A stretch of 64,000 nt of DNA from Schistosoma haematobium (GCF_000699445.3 NC_067196.1:78420364-78484363), one strand, 5' to 3'; shown: positions 1 to 10,974, counted from the first letter of the stretch. Numbers and translations are program-made. Notes: a model not told the origin generated them from the letters alone.

Positions 1-769
1 TGAGGATTTTCATGTGCAAAATATATCTATGTGAAATAGGTTGGTAATATTATATCGTGATCACTGAACACACAAGGTTGGTAGAAACTTATGATACTAA
101 ACTAACTCAGATTTAAAGTCTGTTGATTTAGCATTTTCGAAGTTTATTAATGGGCTAAGGTGATGATAGATGATAGGCAAAACACTCCGAGACTAGGTTT
201 CATACTAGCTAAGGCGTATCTACACTTATGAGTCACTGAGTAGAAACCATTGTGACCTTGCGCACTCCTCAGTAGATATCAGATCTTACAGTGAGTATCA
301 GGTTCCTGGAGGCCGCTAACAAGTGGTAACTACTATGAACTTGGAGACCAAGGCTTCAGTAATATATTGGCGAAACGGACATTGTAGTTCTAGGTCAAAT
401 AGTCTACTAACAATACTGTAACTGATCAATAGATTTCAATCAATACAATGGAGTAGATACTTTAACATTGTGCACTACTTGATGATTAATTAATGTAAAT
501 TATATGATATTTATAGCAAAAATTTTTCTTATTTAGATATTCAAGTCAATTAAAAATTTGAGAATTTACTTAAGATAGACTTAGTTTAAAATTCTGAGTT
601 AATAATAAAATACTGCTTCTTTTATATGCATGCATATATATATATATACAAGATGAACACTAAATTCATAAATGTAGTCACTTCAATGATAGTAATATAT
701 AAGAGAAATATTGCATATAAGGATATAACACAGGAAGAAAGAATTAGTTGGTAGGAAGAAAGATATGAA
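1..769. other. AT-rich non-coding, unassigned
   Basis: I see no gene here. The more GC-balanced part around 230-420 looks like an old repeat, but I could not match it to another copy in the window. A short TA run sits near 633-650. Confidence 0.4.
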
Positions 770-1210
770 GCAAATTTAATCTCACGGTTTAAGAGAGACG
801 GAGAGTGTATACGCGGATGTGACTGTGATCGATTCTCAACTATGTCACCCACAGTCTACAACCATTCGTTCCGACAGTCACGCCGACCCCAACCAAGTAG
901 ACTGCATCTACCAACATGGTTCAGACTAGAAGTTATTGACTTCAAGCACTGATGCCACGTTTTGGTTTGGCCTCCCTTAACTTTCTTCCAACCATCTCCA
1001 ACACCGGTTAGCATTGCACGTCGTGGTAATCGGTGTTCAGACATACGTAACACGTGGCCCAACCATCACAGTCGATGTTGACTCACAACCCCATTAACTG
1101 ATTTACCATCGTTCCCTAATACCCTGAGTCTAACCTCACTATTACTTACTCGGTGATCCCAGCAGATACAAGCAATATTTCTAAGACATCTGTAGTCAAA
1201 TACTTCTAAG
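770..1210 (-). mobile_element. Non-LTR retrotransposon, 3' end of the polyprotein (decayed)
   Basis: Read on the minus strand, this encodes the C-terminal tail typical of schistosome non-LTR polyproteins. The order is VFDYRCLRNIACICWDHR, then WLGHVLRMSEHRLPRRAML, then GWKKVKGGQTKTWHQCLKS, then GRCSLLGWGRRDCRNEWL and an IHSLS-like end. Stop codons interrupt it, and no reverse transcriptase core is attached, so it is 5'-truncated. The tail differs from that of the RTE-like copies elsewhere in the window, so it is a separate lineage. It is dead as a gene. Confidence 0.75.
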
Positions 1211-1446
1211 AGGTAACCTGTTTATGTTTCAGTATAACAAATAAATATAATGATATTAAAACAAAAGTCATTGAACAGTGATCTAAGGTTTCTATTATTA
1301 AATGACTCAAAAGTTCAGAATTCAATTTTATGTGTTTGTATAGTTATTAACTTATCTACATGTAATACAACTAGTTTATACATTTTGTTTATTTAAAATG
1401 CAATTACAAGAGTAAATAACATATATATGCGTAATATATAACTTAC

Positions 1447-1629
1447 ATCGGCAGAAACTTCAAAAGAATTCCCTGTAACGACAGATGAATTTGTTATATT
1501 CATAACTGTCGGTGTTTTATGATTTATTTTTGGTGTAGATGAAGCAATTGCCACAGGACTAATATTTCTATTTATAGATGGTGATTCAGATTGTTTACCA
1601 AATTGTGTATCATTTTCAATTTTCTCATC
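1447..1629 (-). CDS. Host gene exon F (61 codons, phase 0/0)
   Basis: This minus-strand exon is bounded by an acceptor (minus-strand CCTTTAATAG, AG at 1630-1631) and a consensus donor GTAAGT (1441-1446). It is 183 nt and open only in phase 0. The peptide starts DEKIENDTQFGKQSESPS and ends TGNSFEVSAD. It is rich in Ser, Thr, Asn and Pro, with no transmembrane or known catalytic motif, so it is probably a disordered region. It follows exon D (4546-4607) or micro-exon E (2275-2286), both of which end in phase 0. The codon content and clean splice sites set it apart from the surrounding mobile elements. The product is not recognised. The gene continues left, out of the window. Confidence 0.72.
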
Positions 1630-1865
1630 CTATTAAAGGTCAATAAAATAATTTAATGTATATAAGTAAATTCCAAGTGAATATTGAAAATTCAAAACCA
1701 TGTTATATTATATAATAAATAGTCAACTATATATAGTAGGTTCAATTGATATTATTTACTTGAATCTTCACACTGATGTTTAGGACTTCAATTTATCAGT
1801 TTCATATTGGCATATATGCATCCTGTGCGTATTGCCTCAATATTGCCTTGATTCACAAGCATTAT

Positions 1866-2034
1866 AACTAAAGATGGATAGTGGCTAGCAGTGGAATCAA
1901 GGATACGTGTCTCACCCTATTTGGGATTCGTCAGCTGGATGTGCCTGTATTTCAGAGTTTATATCCACTTTGAGACTTGAACCCTAGTACCGTTCGCTTC
2001 AAACGCCATCACGTTATCCACTTAGCTACTGAGT
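1866..2034 (-). mobile_element. HHR-SINE-2 (Sm-alpha-like), left arm of an inverted pair
   Basis: On the minus strand this has a tRNA-derived promoter region (B-box-like GGTACTAGGGTTCAAGTCTC), then a body, then a hammerhead segment. The core reads CAGCTGACGA, then a stem II of ATCCC...GGGT, then GAGA in place of GAAA, so it should not cleave. It ends with the conserved CCACTGCTAGCCACTATCC tail. The family matches the published S. mansoni Sm-alpha element, a tRNA-derived repeat with a hammerhead ribozyme. It sits inside an intron of the minus-strand host gene. Confidence 0.8.
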
Positions 2035-2040
2035 TCTGAT

Positions 2041-2172
2041 AGCCACTTACTTGTGCAATGGAGTGTTTAGAAACGAACGGTACTAGATTCGAGTCCCAGA
2101 GTGAATTTGAACTCTGAGATGCAGGTACATCTAGCGCGTCCTGGATTCCATTGCTAGCCACTATCCATCGTT
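2041..2172 (+). mobile_element. HHR-SINE-2 (Sm-alpha-like), right arm, ribozyme core deleted
   Basis: The same tRNA-like region runs forward here (AACGGTACTAGATTCGAGTC). It is followed by GATGCAGGTACATCTAG and directly by CGCGTCCTGGATTCCATTGC. The stretch that should hold CUGAUGA, stem II and GAAA is missing. With the copy at 1866-2034 it forms an inverted pair with the 5' ends together in the middle and the 3' tails outward. Confidence 0.8.
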
Positions 2173-2274
2173 ACTTATATATAAAACCATTTAGATATCT
2201 ATTACTCGTAATAATAATAATAATCATGCATTAATAATTAAGTGTAATACAATAATATTAAAGGAAAAACTTAC

Positions 2275-2286
2275 AGTCGAATATTT
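2275..2286 (-). CDS. Host gene micro-exon E (12 nt)
   Basis: On the minus strand, an acceptor TATATCTAATAG is followed by 12 nt encoding Lys-Tyr-Ser-Thr in phase 0 and then the donor GTAAGTTTTT. Exon D ends in phase 0 and exon F begins in phase 0, so inclusion or skipping both keep the frame. Micro-exons are known in schistosome genes, but this call rests only on splice signals and phase. The alternative is a chance pair of sites. Confidence 0.45.
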
Positions 2287-2571
2287 CTATTAGATATAAA
2301 TAATTTTACAACTTTTTATTCTGTTCATAGGGATAAGTGTGATTTTTGTTCACTTAGAACATGTTTCATGTTTATATCGATAAATGAAAATGGAATAATT
2401 ATCTACTATACTGTGTGTCATCATTACTTTACAGATTATTAGGATTATAAAAGTATATCATTGGTTTTTAATCACAAGATATTGAAATACTATATAGTGT
2501 ATAAAAGAATCATGTGAATTATTATTGAATTAATTATAATACAATTTTGGATTGAATCACAGCCAAATGAG

Positions 2572-2602
2572 AAGAAAAAGAAGAAGAAGAAGAAGAAGAA
2601 GA
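2572..2602. repeat. (GAA)n microsatellite
   Basis: Purine-rich GAA/AAG triplet run of about 30 bases. Confidence 0.9.
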
Positions 2603-2654
2603 GGGATGTTTTGTCTTTAAATATCGTTGTCGATTTATAATAAATAAATTTTAA

Positions 2655-2770
2655 TAGTTGAATTTATGAGTCGATTTAAGCTAGACCATCATTGAAAATC
2701 TGGAAGCAGTGGATGACCTTTTCTTCTTAGTATGAGGTTCCTAAGCAGTACACATCTATGATCCTGCATG
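2655..2770 (-). mobile_element. HHR-SINE-1 3' half, degraded
   Basis: It begins with the family's 3' terminus (TAGTTGAATTTATGAGTC on the plus strand) and runs through the ribozyme region into the start of the tRNA-like part. The ribozyme core is badly mutated (AGGTTCCTAAGCAG on plus). Confidence 0.7.
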
Positions 2771-2774
2771 CTGG

Positions 2775-4540
2775 ATGAATTCATTTATTATAAATTATTA
2801 CAATATCCACACATTTCTATTCTAATAACAAATACATTTTAATTAAATTAGAGGTAAATTATTAGCTATGAACTCTTGTTTTTAGCACAAAACGTGTAAT
2901 AAAACTAAATCATCAATTTTTAATGGAGAATATTGTAGTTATTTTAGTTACGTTTTCTTCCAAGTTCCTGAGACATTTTGATTTAAAATAAACAAGAAAT
3001 GAAGCGATGTTAATCATGATATGATTCCATCGACTATTATAATAAACTCTGCATATATATATGCATGAGCTTCTATAGAGCACTCCAAACAAATGAGCGA
3101 TAGAAGTTCGAAATCGATAAAATTGTTATTCAATTTAAAGAGTTGAATTATGATATGAATAGGCCAAAATATTCTTCACAGACATCCATCCTAGTTAAGT
3201 TCAATAATAATAAAAGTCTACTGTATGATTATATATATGGTCTACTACAAATTAATCCATCTATATTATTTTGATCGATATGCGAACCTTTACTCAAAAT
3301 ATTTTTTTAGTACTCAACTACATGTTTCTTTTGGGTTAACAGGGAAATGATTCATTAAATATCTAATTTGACTCTTCCTTCGTATCTGCGATATCCTTCT
3401 TACATCAGGTTATAATCATTTTAAATTTCATATAATTTGAATATTGTTATTGTTGGAACATAACAGAAGGGAATCTGAAGATCATTTAAATTGCTCTCCT
3501 CGTATTTTAGTGCAATAGTGAAACAGTGTTTCGTTTTGTGCTTTATTTGCTTTCGTTGCATTTAATTACATTTTTCTCTTTTCTTGAAGACCAATGAGCC
3601 GATTTTCTGGTATTAAACATTTAGGTTAACCTCGTTAATGATATTGCTTGAATTCGTTTCTATAGTTCTCCTCTCATCTGTTATTCATAAAGAGTCTGCT
3701 AAAAATCTCTTAGTTTTCTGAAAGCATACTGACATACACTAAAGCTGGCTTTATACCAAGCTGACCATTATCATGTAAAAAGTCTTCTAACTACATGGAG
3801 TTCCTATTTAATCTTTCATTGAATACATGTGATATTGTTATCTTTGTATTGACATTGCATTGCTGTGATATTTTCTACTTTTTTTAAATCAAAAACGAAT
3901 ATGTAAATATGACTTCAATAGAGAACGATTAGTATAGAAAAATATATTTCAGAAGGAATAACAGTGATCCGTTGATATTCTTCAAATCTCATTGTTCCCA
4001 TTTAAATACAAATGATCTAGTCTCACGAATGGCTAATCGCGGTTCAACTAATAACAATTCTAATTGTCACCATAAATAACATAACTTCAATTCTCAGGAA
4101 CAAAGCTAATTGTTTCAGATATACACATTAATACTCTAAGAAAAGTATGTGATATATGTAATTGTTGAGTTGAAAATGGTAGTTATTGTATTTTGGTTCA
4201 ATGATCATAAGTTATGATTGAACATTGTTCAAGATTTCTAAATAATAATGGGACTAATTTTAAATTTGATAATAAAAGTTATATCACTTAGTAATATGGT
4301 AATTAAACTTTGAAAATATCAGTTTCATTGATCAACTTTGTCTTACTACAATAAAAATCAAGTTAAACGTTTAAAGTACTCTATATATTTGGGACTTCAT
4401 TTCTATAGAATTATTCATTTAAACTTCAGTGATTTTCATATTGAAACATTAACATCTTTAAGAGTTTGTCAAAAAAGAGAAAGATTGAACATTGAAGTTT
4501 AAGTAAACTTATAGACTGAAATATAGGATGCTTTTATGAA
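2775..4540. other. Intronic AT-rich DNA, nothing assignable
   Basis: This lies between exons D and E of the minus-strand host gene. I see no repeat family or coding signal in it beyond short TA runs near 3055. Confidence 0.4.
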
Positions 4541-4545
4541 CTTAC

Positions 4546-4607
4546 AGAAGGTTTGAATCGTGGAAAGTGACGATAATTACTTGAATTCCAGTCACTTGAA
4601 CCATTTT
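4546..4607 (-). CDS. Host gene exon D (phase 2 in, phase 0 out)
   Basis: A strong pyrimidine-rich acceptor (minus strand TTCTTTTTTCTATAG) precedes 62 nt ending at the donor GTAAGTTCAT. Two leading bases AA complete a codon with the single G left by exon C, giving Glu. The peptide NGSSDWNSSNYRHFPRFKPS follows and ends on a codon boundary. It is hydrophilic and rich in Ser and Asn. The phase change here, from 1 to 0, is what lets exons E and F follow. The product is unknown. Confidence 0.7.
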
Positions 4608-4609
4608 CT

Positions 4610-5500
4610 ATAGAAAAAAGAAAAAAAATATCTTATTGACAAAAGTATTGTATAGTATATGAGATAGAAAACCAAATGTAAATACAAACATATTTTACAT
4701 AGTGACTAAAAACATGAAGTAATATGTCGTCACAGGTTGATAATCGATATATATCCAGTATAAATCAACGACAATCTGATGTAATTACTTCAATAGTTTA
4801 ATTTATCATTCAAAAGGTATCCTGAGCATTAAGCTTTAAAGTTTCAAACAGATGTTAACGATTATGTTTTTTATTATGAAAAACACAATTGTATGAAAAA
4901 GATAGAAGAAGAATATATGGCAACATTTTGATTTTGAATATAGAGTTGTTTTATCTACGAGACTAAACTTGTAACTACTGATTGTACAATGTTTATGTAT
5001 GTACGGAGGTAGAACTAACAAATTCTATTTAGAATTGAGCAACATTATTTTCTTTGTATAATCAGTGTAATTCACAGTTTTATTAACACATATAAATAGT
5101 CACCAATCTCTACGCGCAAACATTCAGTAAAACAGATAAACCGAATTGCAATTCAATCAGCTGTTGAATATCTATCTTCGTGAAAGATATGTTCAAGTCA
5201 ATTATTCTCATCCAGATCATATCCACTTCATTATTTCAAATTCCCATAGTAATATTAAATTTAACTTCTTGTTTCCCTATCCTTATTAATCTTACCACTT
5301 TCAATCTAATATTATTAGTTGTCAATCCATTTGAGTACAATTTGTAATTTTGTTATACATCACGTTAAAAAAAAGAAAAACAGTAACTAAATGTTTTTCA
5401 CAATCCTTTTATGTTTATTAAGTAAACTATCCAATAGAATAGATAGTAAACTTAAACTATATAAAGTACAAATACAAGGAAAATATTCATTTCATTTAGT
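4610..5500. other. AT-rich non-coding
   Basis: Part of the intron between exons C and D. No feature is supported. Short open frames here look random and lysine/isoleucine-rich. Confidence 0.4.
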
Positions 5501-5529
5501 CAATGTATAGGTGTATATGAAATAGAAAT

Positions 5530-5745
5530 TATTCTTACTAAAATTAGTCCCTTTGATAAATTTCGATAAAGTAATAAGAAGACGAAGATTATACATATTA
5601 GTGCAATACATTTCGAACAATTTGATCACACAATATATACTTGTTAAGAGCATTTATATATAAGAAAATAAAAGGTCAACTAGACTGGAAACGGGGTAAG
5701 AGGAGATAAGGATAATCATAAGAGTAATAATAATACTGTGAACAT
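5530..5745 (-). mobile_element. PLE-1 3' untranslated region, distal part
   Basis: This is the reverse complement of 52495-52720, which lies downstream of the related PLE endonuclease at 52.1-52.4 kb. Shared blocks include the AACTAGACTGGAAACGGGG and ATTTCGAACAATTTGATCAC stretches. It is separated from its coding part by an RTE insertion at 5746-6042. Confidence 0.75.
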
Positions 5746-6042
5746 AATTGGGGCTTTTGAACAAACCAGATCCCAGCGGAGGAAAAAATCAGGAAGTGGA
5801 TAGGACACACATTGAGGAAAGCACCCAACTGCGTCACAAGACAGGCCCTCACATGGAATCCTCAAGGCCAAAGGAAAAGAGGAAGACCAAAGAACACATT
5901 ACGCCGAGAAATGGAAATAGACATGAGAAAAATGAACAAGAATTGGATGGAACTAGAAAAGAAGGCCCAGGACAAAGTGGGTTGGGGAATGCTGGTCAGC
6001 AGCCTATGCTCCATTGGGAGTAACAGGAGTAAGTAAGTAAGT
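5746..6042 (+). mobile_element. RTE-like (SR2-like) non-LTR retrotransposon, 5'-truncated 3' end
   Basis: This encodes the last ~90 residues of an RTE-clade polyprotein: a [20 protein letters not shown] block, then [20 protein letters not shown], then [25 protein letters not shown] repeat tail follows. It sits inside a PLE 3' region. GAACATAATTG to its left and GAACACAATTG to its right form an ~11-bp target duplication, and the empty site is seen in the sister PLE at 52.5 kb. Only a frameshift or start problem disturbs the frame, so the insertion looks fairly recent. Confidence 0.85.
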
Positions 6043-6560
6043 AAGAACACAATTGAACACCTAATCACTCTGGATAATAAGTCAATATTATCAGGATAGG
6101 TTTAAGGTATGAACAAACTGCTTTTGAACACACAAAGGGGGTTTGAATTTTTTTATGGCTAAGGCTTCAATAAACCTTAGTATACACCCTTTTACACTTT
6201 TATACAACACCACAAAAGCCGAGTTTAGATCGATCTTGTGACCTGTTTCAATTATATGTTTAGCAATAGAGGTTGATGGATCCTCTGCTCATATTGGGTC
6301 ATTTGATTGCATTTGTTTCTGCAGCCATTTTGGTAGATGTTCACACACCTTAATATTGAGCTCACGATTGCTCCTCCCTATGTATATGTGACCACATACA
6401 CATTTAAATTGGTAAACACAGTGGGATGTGACACAATCGTTTTCATGTCTTTTAGATTTTGAATGAAGCATGCACCTTGTTCTTTCTTTGATGATGACCT
6501 TTGCTGCACAATACGTTTTATTGATGACTGATTTAAGTCTTTGTTTCTTACTACATTCAT
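6043..6560 (-). mobile_element. PLE-1: GIY-YIG endonuclease C-terminal region
   Basis: On the minus strand this reads a Penelope-like endonuclease: a Cys/His block (CVTSHCVYQFKCVCG), the GIY-YIG-equivalent HIYIGRSNRELNIKVCEHLP, PKWLQKQMQSNDP, an in-frame stop, then SIAKHIIETGHKIDLNSAFV and a C-terminus ending AIKKFKPPLCVQK. The stop just after SNDP shows decay. The family role is target nicking for PLE retrotransposition. Its reverse transcriptase is absent. The close relative at 52.06-52.44 kb is uninterrupted over this segment. Confidence 0.85.
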
Positions 6561-6649
6561 CCTACTTGAATTGGTAATACATTTTGTAAATTAATATAAC
6601 TATAATTTTATATTATCATCTTTTAAATATTCATTAATATAGACATAAA

Positions 6650-6860
6650 TGATTTATTGATTAAGATCATAAACCGATTGATGTTAGATCACCATTAAAA
6701 ACCTGGAAGTACTAGACGGCCGGTTTTTGGATAAACATCGCTGAGAAGTCCCATAATAGAATGAAACGGCAATCCAGTGTTTCCAAGTTTTCAATGGTAG
6801 TCTAACATCAATCGATTCATGATTTCGATCAAAAACTTAATAATCTCCACAACTCTTATA
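6650..6860. mobile_element. HHR-SINE-1 inverted pair
   Basis: The left arm is minus-oriented (GATCATAAACCGATTGATGT...) and stops just after the stem III sequence GACGGCCGG. The right arm is plus-oriented, starting at the ribozyme (GCTGAGAAGTCCC) and ending ATCTCCACAAC. In the plus core G8 is mutated (CUGAGAA), so cleavage is unlikely. Both 3' ends face outward. Confidence 0.8.
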
Positions 6861-7382
6861 GTGATAAATGCTTTGATTAGAAATATTTTATACATTCCAA
6901 GACTGTTTAGTTATTTTCGGTAATCTTCTTTTTTTTTCTTTTTTTCTATGATAAGAAAAAACTACACTGTCAATCAATAAAAGCCAAATAAATAAAGAAA
7001 AAATCCAGAAAGAAAAAAATTGATTGATTTTTGTTAACATTTTTTTTCTGAAAAAAGAACAACATAAAGCAAAATTCCACCTTAATAAATCACAGAGGAA
7101 TGTCATATGTCAGTTTAATGTATCTTTATAATTAATATACGTGAATATATTTTTGTGTGTATGCTTTTATATAAAAAAAAATTTCAGTAGTGCCTAGTGC
7201 ACAGAAACCAATTTTATCTACATTTGTGAGTGTTTATCAGTTTTTTTTTAATAAAAAAATAGTAAATATTTTGTTGTTTGGTAAGGTTAATCTAAACTTC
7301 TAGTTATGTAAATTTCTAATTATTTAACTCTATATAAACTTTAATAAGATATCAGAATGATGGTTTGTGGAAATTTAAGTAA

Positions 7383-8062
7383 TTTCATAGTTGAATTGAT
7401 GAAAGCGTTTGAAGGATTTCAAGATTACGATGCCTGATACCTGATACTTACGTATGATTGGTTCATAGAGGATTTTAGAGAAAGTGTGATAGTTGAGCAG
7501 CTGCAACAGATGGGACAACTGAAAAATTCCTTTGTTTGTGATTGTGGTAATCAAATGACTTGTGAACCTTGTGCAGATTTCAGTGATGATATTGTCTTTC
7601 GATGTAATATATGTTGGAGGAAGAAGTTTGCTGGAATAGGATTTTTATCTCTTGATCTAAATTCAGACTAAAGTAAAATATGACAATTGTTGCGAATTGG
7701 ATCATAAAAGCACCAGTAACACTGGCTGCAGCCGGCTATTACAATATATACGAATGATTGGAGAGCGTACAGATGCTTACATAGACTTGGTTATGTGCAT
7801 CGTATGGTTATCCACAAGCGTTATTTTGTGGATTCAACAACCGGAGTGCAAACAAACAATTTTGAAGCTATATGGTCGAGGCTGGAAGAGGTTTTGCGAC
7901 TTTATCATGACTCCAGAGGCCCACTATTATGAAGCAACATATACGATTTCCTCTACCATATGTATTACGATTTCGGAGTATCTGAACCTCTTTTTTAACC
8001 TTGACAAGTTGTTGAGTCATTTAGAAAAAGTGTATCCAGTTTAATTCTTTGGTTTTGTATAG
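7383..8062 (+). pseudogene. Merlin-family DNA transposase remnant (ISXO2-like)
   Basis: The first part (from about 7486) is an N-terminal zinc ribbon: NSFVCDCGNQMTCEPCADFS...VFRCNICWRKKFAG, with the four-cysteine pattern of Merlin/IS1016 transposases. After a frameshift and an apparent internal deletion, the frame over 7787-8062 reads GYVHRMVIHKRYFVDSTTG, then VQTNNFEAIWSRLEEVLRLY and HDSRGPLL, then a stop and DFLYHMYYDF. This is the conserved ISXO2 C-terminal block. The central catalytic segment is missing and several stops occur, so it is inactive. Merlin elements are known in Schistosoma. I could not delimit terminal inverted repeats. Confidence 0.75.
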
Positions 8063-8149
8063 TATATTTTTACCCTATACTAAGTGTTTTCTGACTGGTT
8101 ATTATTTCTAAAGGTCACTAAAGATTAGTTCAAAGGTCGTCCATAAATT

Positions 8150-8462
8150 ATAGTCTCGCCGTTGAATTCATGAGTCAATTAAAGCTAGACCACCATTGAA
8201 ACCTTGGAAGCAGTGGATAACTGTTTCGTTCTAATATGGGACTACTCAGCAGTGCGCATCCACGATTCCGCACACGAGACTCGAATCCAGGACCTTCAAT
8301 CTCTCGCGCGAACGCTTAACTTTTAGATCACTAATTCGGCATCCAACGGTGTTAATGTTTAACTCCACTTATTGTCCACCATCGTCTTCAGTGAGTAACT
8401 GCTTCATAACAGACATGATTGAACTCCACTGATGGACTAGCTTAAATCGATTGATGAATTCA
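8150..8462 (-). mobile_element. HHR-SINE-1, near full length, with short inverted right end
   Basis: The minus-oriented unit runs from its 3' terminus at 8157 through the ribozyme region (core CUGAGUA, G8 lost) and the tRNA-like region to beyond GTGTTAATGTTTAACTCC. The final ~45 bases (ACTAGCTTAAATCGATTG...AATTCAACTATTAG) are a plus-oriented 3' terminus. The locus is therefore bounded by matching inverted termini, TTGAATTCATGA and its complement. Confidence 0.8.
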
Positions 8463-9034
8463 ACTATTAGTGGAGAAATATTCATTAATTTCTTTAACTT
8501 TAGCCAATTTATAATGAAATATTTAATGAAGAAATAAAAACGTTACTAAAGGTTGTTATATAAAAGTAAGAAAATGTAAACTAACCAAGAAAATTCAAAA
8601 ATAATTGAATAATATTGTAATCATTGATAAATAGTAAGTAGCCAATGTAACATAAAAGATAGATGATTGAACAGTTACAGAATTAAGATAACATACGGTA
8701 AATTTTGAAAAATAAGTTGTGTATCATCATAAAACGAATAGAAAACAAAAAAATTAGGATATAAGCACAAAGAAATGGCACAATGAATAAATTGTTTTGA
8801 TGTAAGAAGATAACAAAGTTGAATATATGATAGTGACTAAGATTATGATAGAAACTGTGTTCATTTGACAATATTTTGTATACTTATAACAATAGATTGA
8901 ATAATTTTATACAATTAGATCCCTTGATAAATTTAGACTGAGCAAGAATAACAAAGTTTTCAATCTATTAGTTTAGTTTACAGTTTCTTATCAGTTGTAT
9001 ACAACCTAGAATTACAATTAAATGTATAACTATT

Positions 9035-9868
9035 AGGGCAGTTGGACGATCTAGACTTCGCAGATGATCTGGCCCTATTATCGCAAACGCAACAACAAAT
9101 GCAGGAGAAGACGACCAGTGTAGCAGCAGCCTCAGTAGCAGTAGGTCTCAATATACACAAAGGGAAAAGCAAGATTCTCTGATACAACACAGAATGCACC
9201 AATCCAATCACAATTGACGGAGAAGATTTGGAAGATGTAAAAACCTTTACATATTTGGGCAGCATCATTGATGAACAGGGTGGATCTGATGCAGACGTGA
9301 AAGCGCGGATCCGCAAAGCAAGAGCAGCATATTCACAACTGAAGAACATCTGTAACTCAAAACAACTCTCAACCAATACCAAGGTCAGGATTTTCAATAC
9401 AAATGTCAAGACAGTTCTACTGTATGAGGTGGAAGTCTGCAGAACTACGAAACCCATCATCCAGAAGATACACGTGTTTAGTAATAGCTGACTACACAAA
9501 ATACTTCGAATTGTATGTTTAGACACTATCAGCAACAACCTACTATGGGAGAGAACAAAGCAGACCCAATTGAGGAAGAAATCAGGAAGAGGCACTGGAA
9601 GTGGACAGGACACACATTAAGGAAAGCACCGAACTGCGTCACAAGGCGAACCCTCACATGAAATCCTCAAGGCCAAAGGAGGAGAAGAGGAAGACCAAAG
9701 AACACATTACATCAAGAAATGTAGGCAGACATGAGAAAAGAATTGACGAAGATTGGATAGAACTGTAAAGGAAGGCCGAGAAGAGAGTGGCTTCGAGAAT
9801 GCTGGTCAGTGACCTTTGCTCCATTAGGAGTAACAGGAGTAAGTAAGTAAGTACGTAAGCAAGTAAGT
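9035..9868 (+). mobile_element. RTE-like non-LTR retrotransposon, 3' third
   Basis: It begins in the reverse transcriptase catalytic motif (DDLDFADDLALLS, the FADD form of motif C). It continues through GLNIHKGKSKIL, a stop, TFTYLGSIIDEQGGSDADVK, the STNTKVRIFNTNVKTVLLY block and the RPKEHI-like tail. It finishes with (TAAG)n at about 9833-9868. Several frameshifts and stops are present. The upstream part of the polyprotein is absent. Confidence 0.88.
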
Positions 9869-9879
9869 ATAACTATTAA

Positions 9880-10010
9880 AAGACAGATATATGAATGAAG
9901 AATATTCTTTTCAATAAATTCTTATCAGGTTCTACAATTATATATATCCGAATTAATAGTTCAAAAAGTGATCAGGTTTATGGCAAAGTACATCATTTAA
10001 AATTATAATA
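9880..10010. repeat. Copy of the PLE-2 terminal repeat
   Basis: It matches 23975-24097 in the same orientation: ATGAATGAAGAATATTCTTT, then TTATCAGGTTCTACAATTAT, then CAAAGTACATCATTTAAAAT. It is a stray terminus with no PLE coding part beside it. It contains the complement of an AACCTGATAAG stretch, where better copies have CCTGATGAG. Confidence 0.6.
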
Positions 10011-10184
10011 TGTAAATCAACGATTGTTTGTAATATAAAATAAAATCGTTAATGAACAGCTTGAACGTACAGATTAAGTAAATGATTTGGTCGAGAAGAA
10101 AATTTACTTTGCTGAATTCACTTTTCCTTATTTAATGACACTATGAGTTATTTTAATTATCTAAATAATTAATTTTTTTTTATT

Positions 10185-10645
10185 GAAATCATGAGTCGAT
10201 TGAAGCTAGACCGCCATGGAAAACCTGTAAGCACGTAACAATCTCCACAACCCCTAAAATGATAATTATCATGTGCTCACTAGTGACTAGCTTCGTGAGC
10301 AAATTCCCAGAGTTCTGGTGAGAAGTCGTGACCAGTGGAGCTAATCCGTGTTGGGTACAAACAGGTGTCTACCTCAGTACAATGGAAAATAGTTGGGGTT
10401 AGACATTAACGCCGTTGGATGCCGGCCCAGTGGTCTGGTTGGTTAAGCGCTTGGCGTGAGACTGATAGGTCCTGGGTTCGGACGCGGGGTCGTGGATGCG
10501 CACTGCTGAGGAGTCCCATACTAGGACGAGACGGCCGTCCAGTGCTTCCAGGTTTTCCATGGTCGTCTAGCTCCAAATGGCTCATGATTTCAATCAAAAA
10601 CTTAACAATCTCCACGACCCCTAAACTGATAAATCATTAATGTTT
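10185..10645 (+). mobile_element. HHR-SINE-1 complex: inverted 3' fragment, unit junction, then a full unit
   Basis: A minus-oriented 3' fragment (10190-10230) abuts a plus 3' end (AACAATCTCCACAACCCC). This runs through ATGATAATTATCATGTGCTC into a full plus unit: a leader (ACTAGTGACTAGCTTCGTG), an A-box-like GGCCCAGTGGTCTGGTTGG, a B-box-like GGTCCTGGGTTCGGAC, and then the ribozyme. The ribozyme (10500-10545) keeps CUGAGGA and stem II GUCC/GGAC but has GAGA for GAAA. It ends ATCTCCACGACCCC then CTGATAAAT. The internal 3'-end/5'-start junction is head-to-tail. Confidence 0.82.
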
Positions 10646-10974
10646 GAGTGAAACGTTAACTTGAGTGAGCTTATACGTATAAATAAAATTGTAGGATTAA
10701 TTATTAGAACAAATATGGTTAATATGAGGTGAAAGAGATATTAATGTAATTATAAATCAGAAAGTACGTAATATGTAATATAATATGAATTGGGCGCGAA
10801 TTATTACATAAAGGTGGATAAATTTCTCAAGAAGGTTAGCAGGTGTAATAGTAGTACAATTGTTAATAATAGTAATAATAATGATAAGATGTGTGGATAA
10901 GTCTAACCTATAAAAATGAACCTCAATCAAATTATAAAAATGATTACTAATTAGTTGGACTCAAAGTTGGCCAG

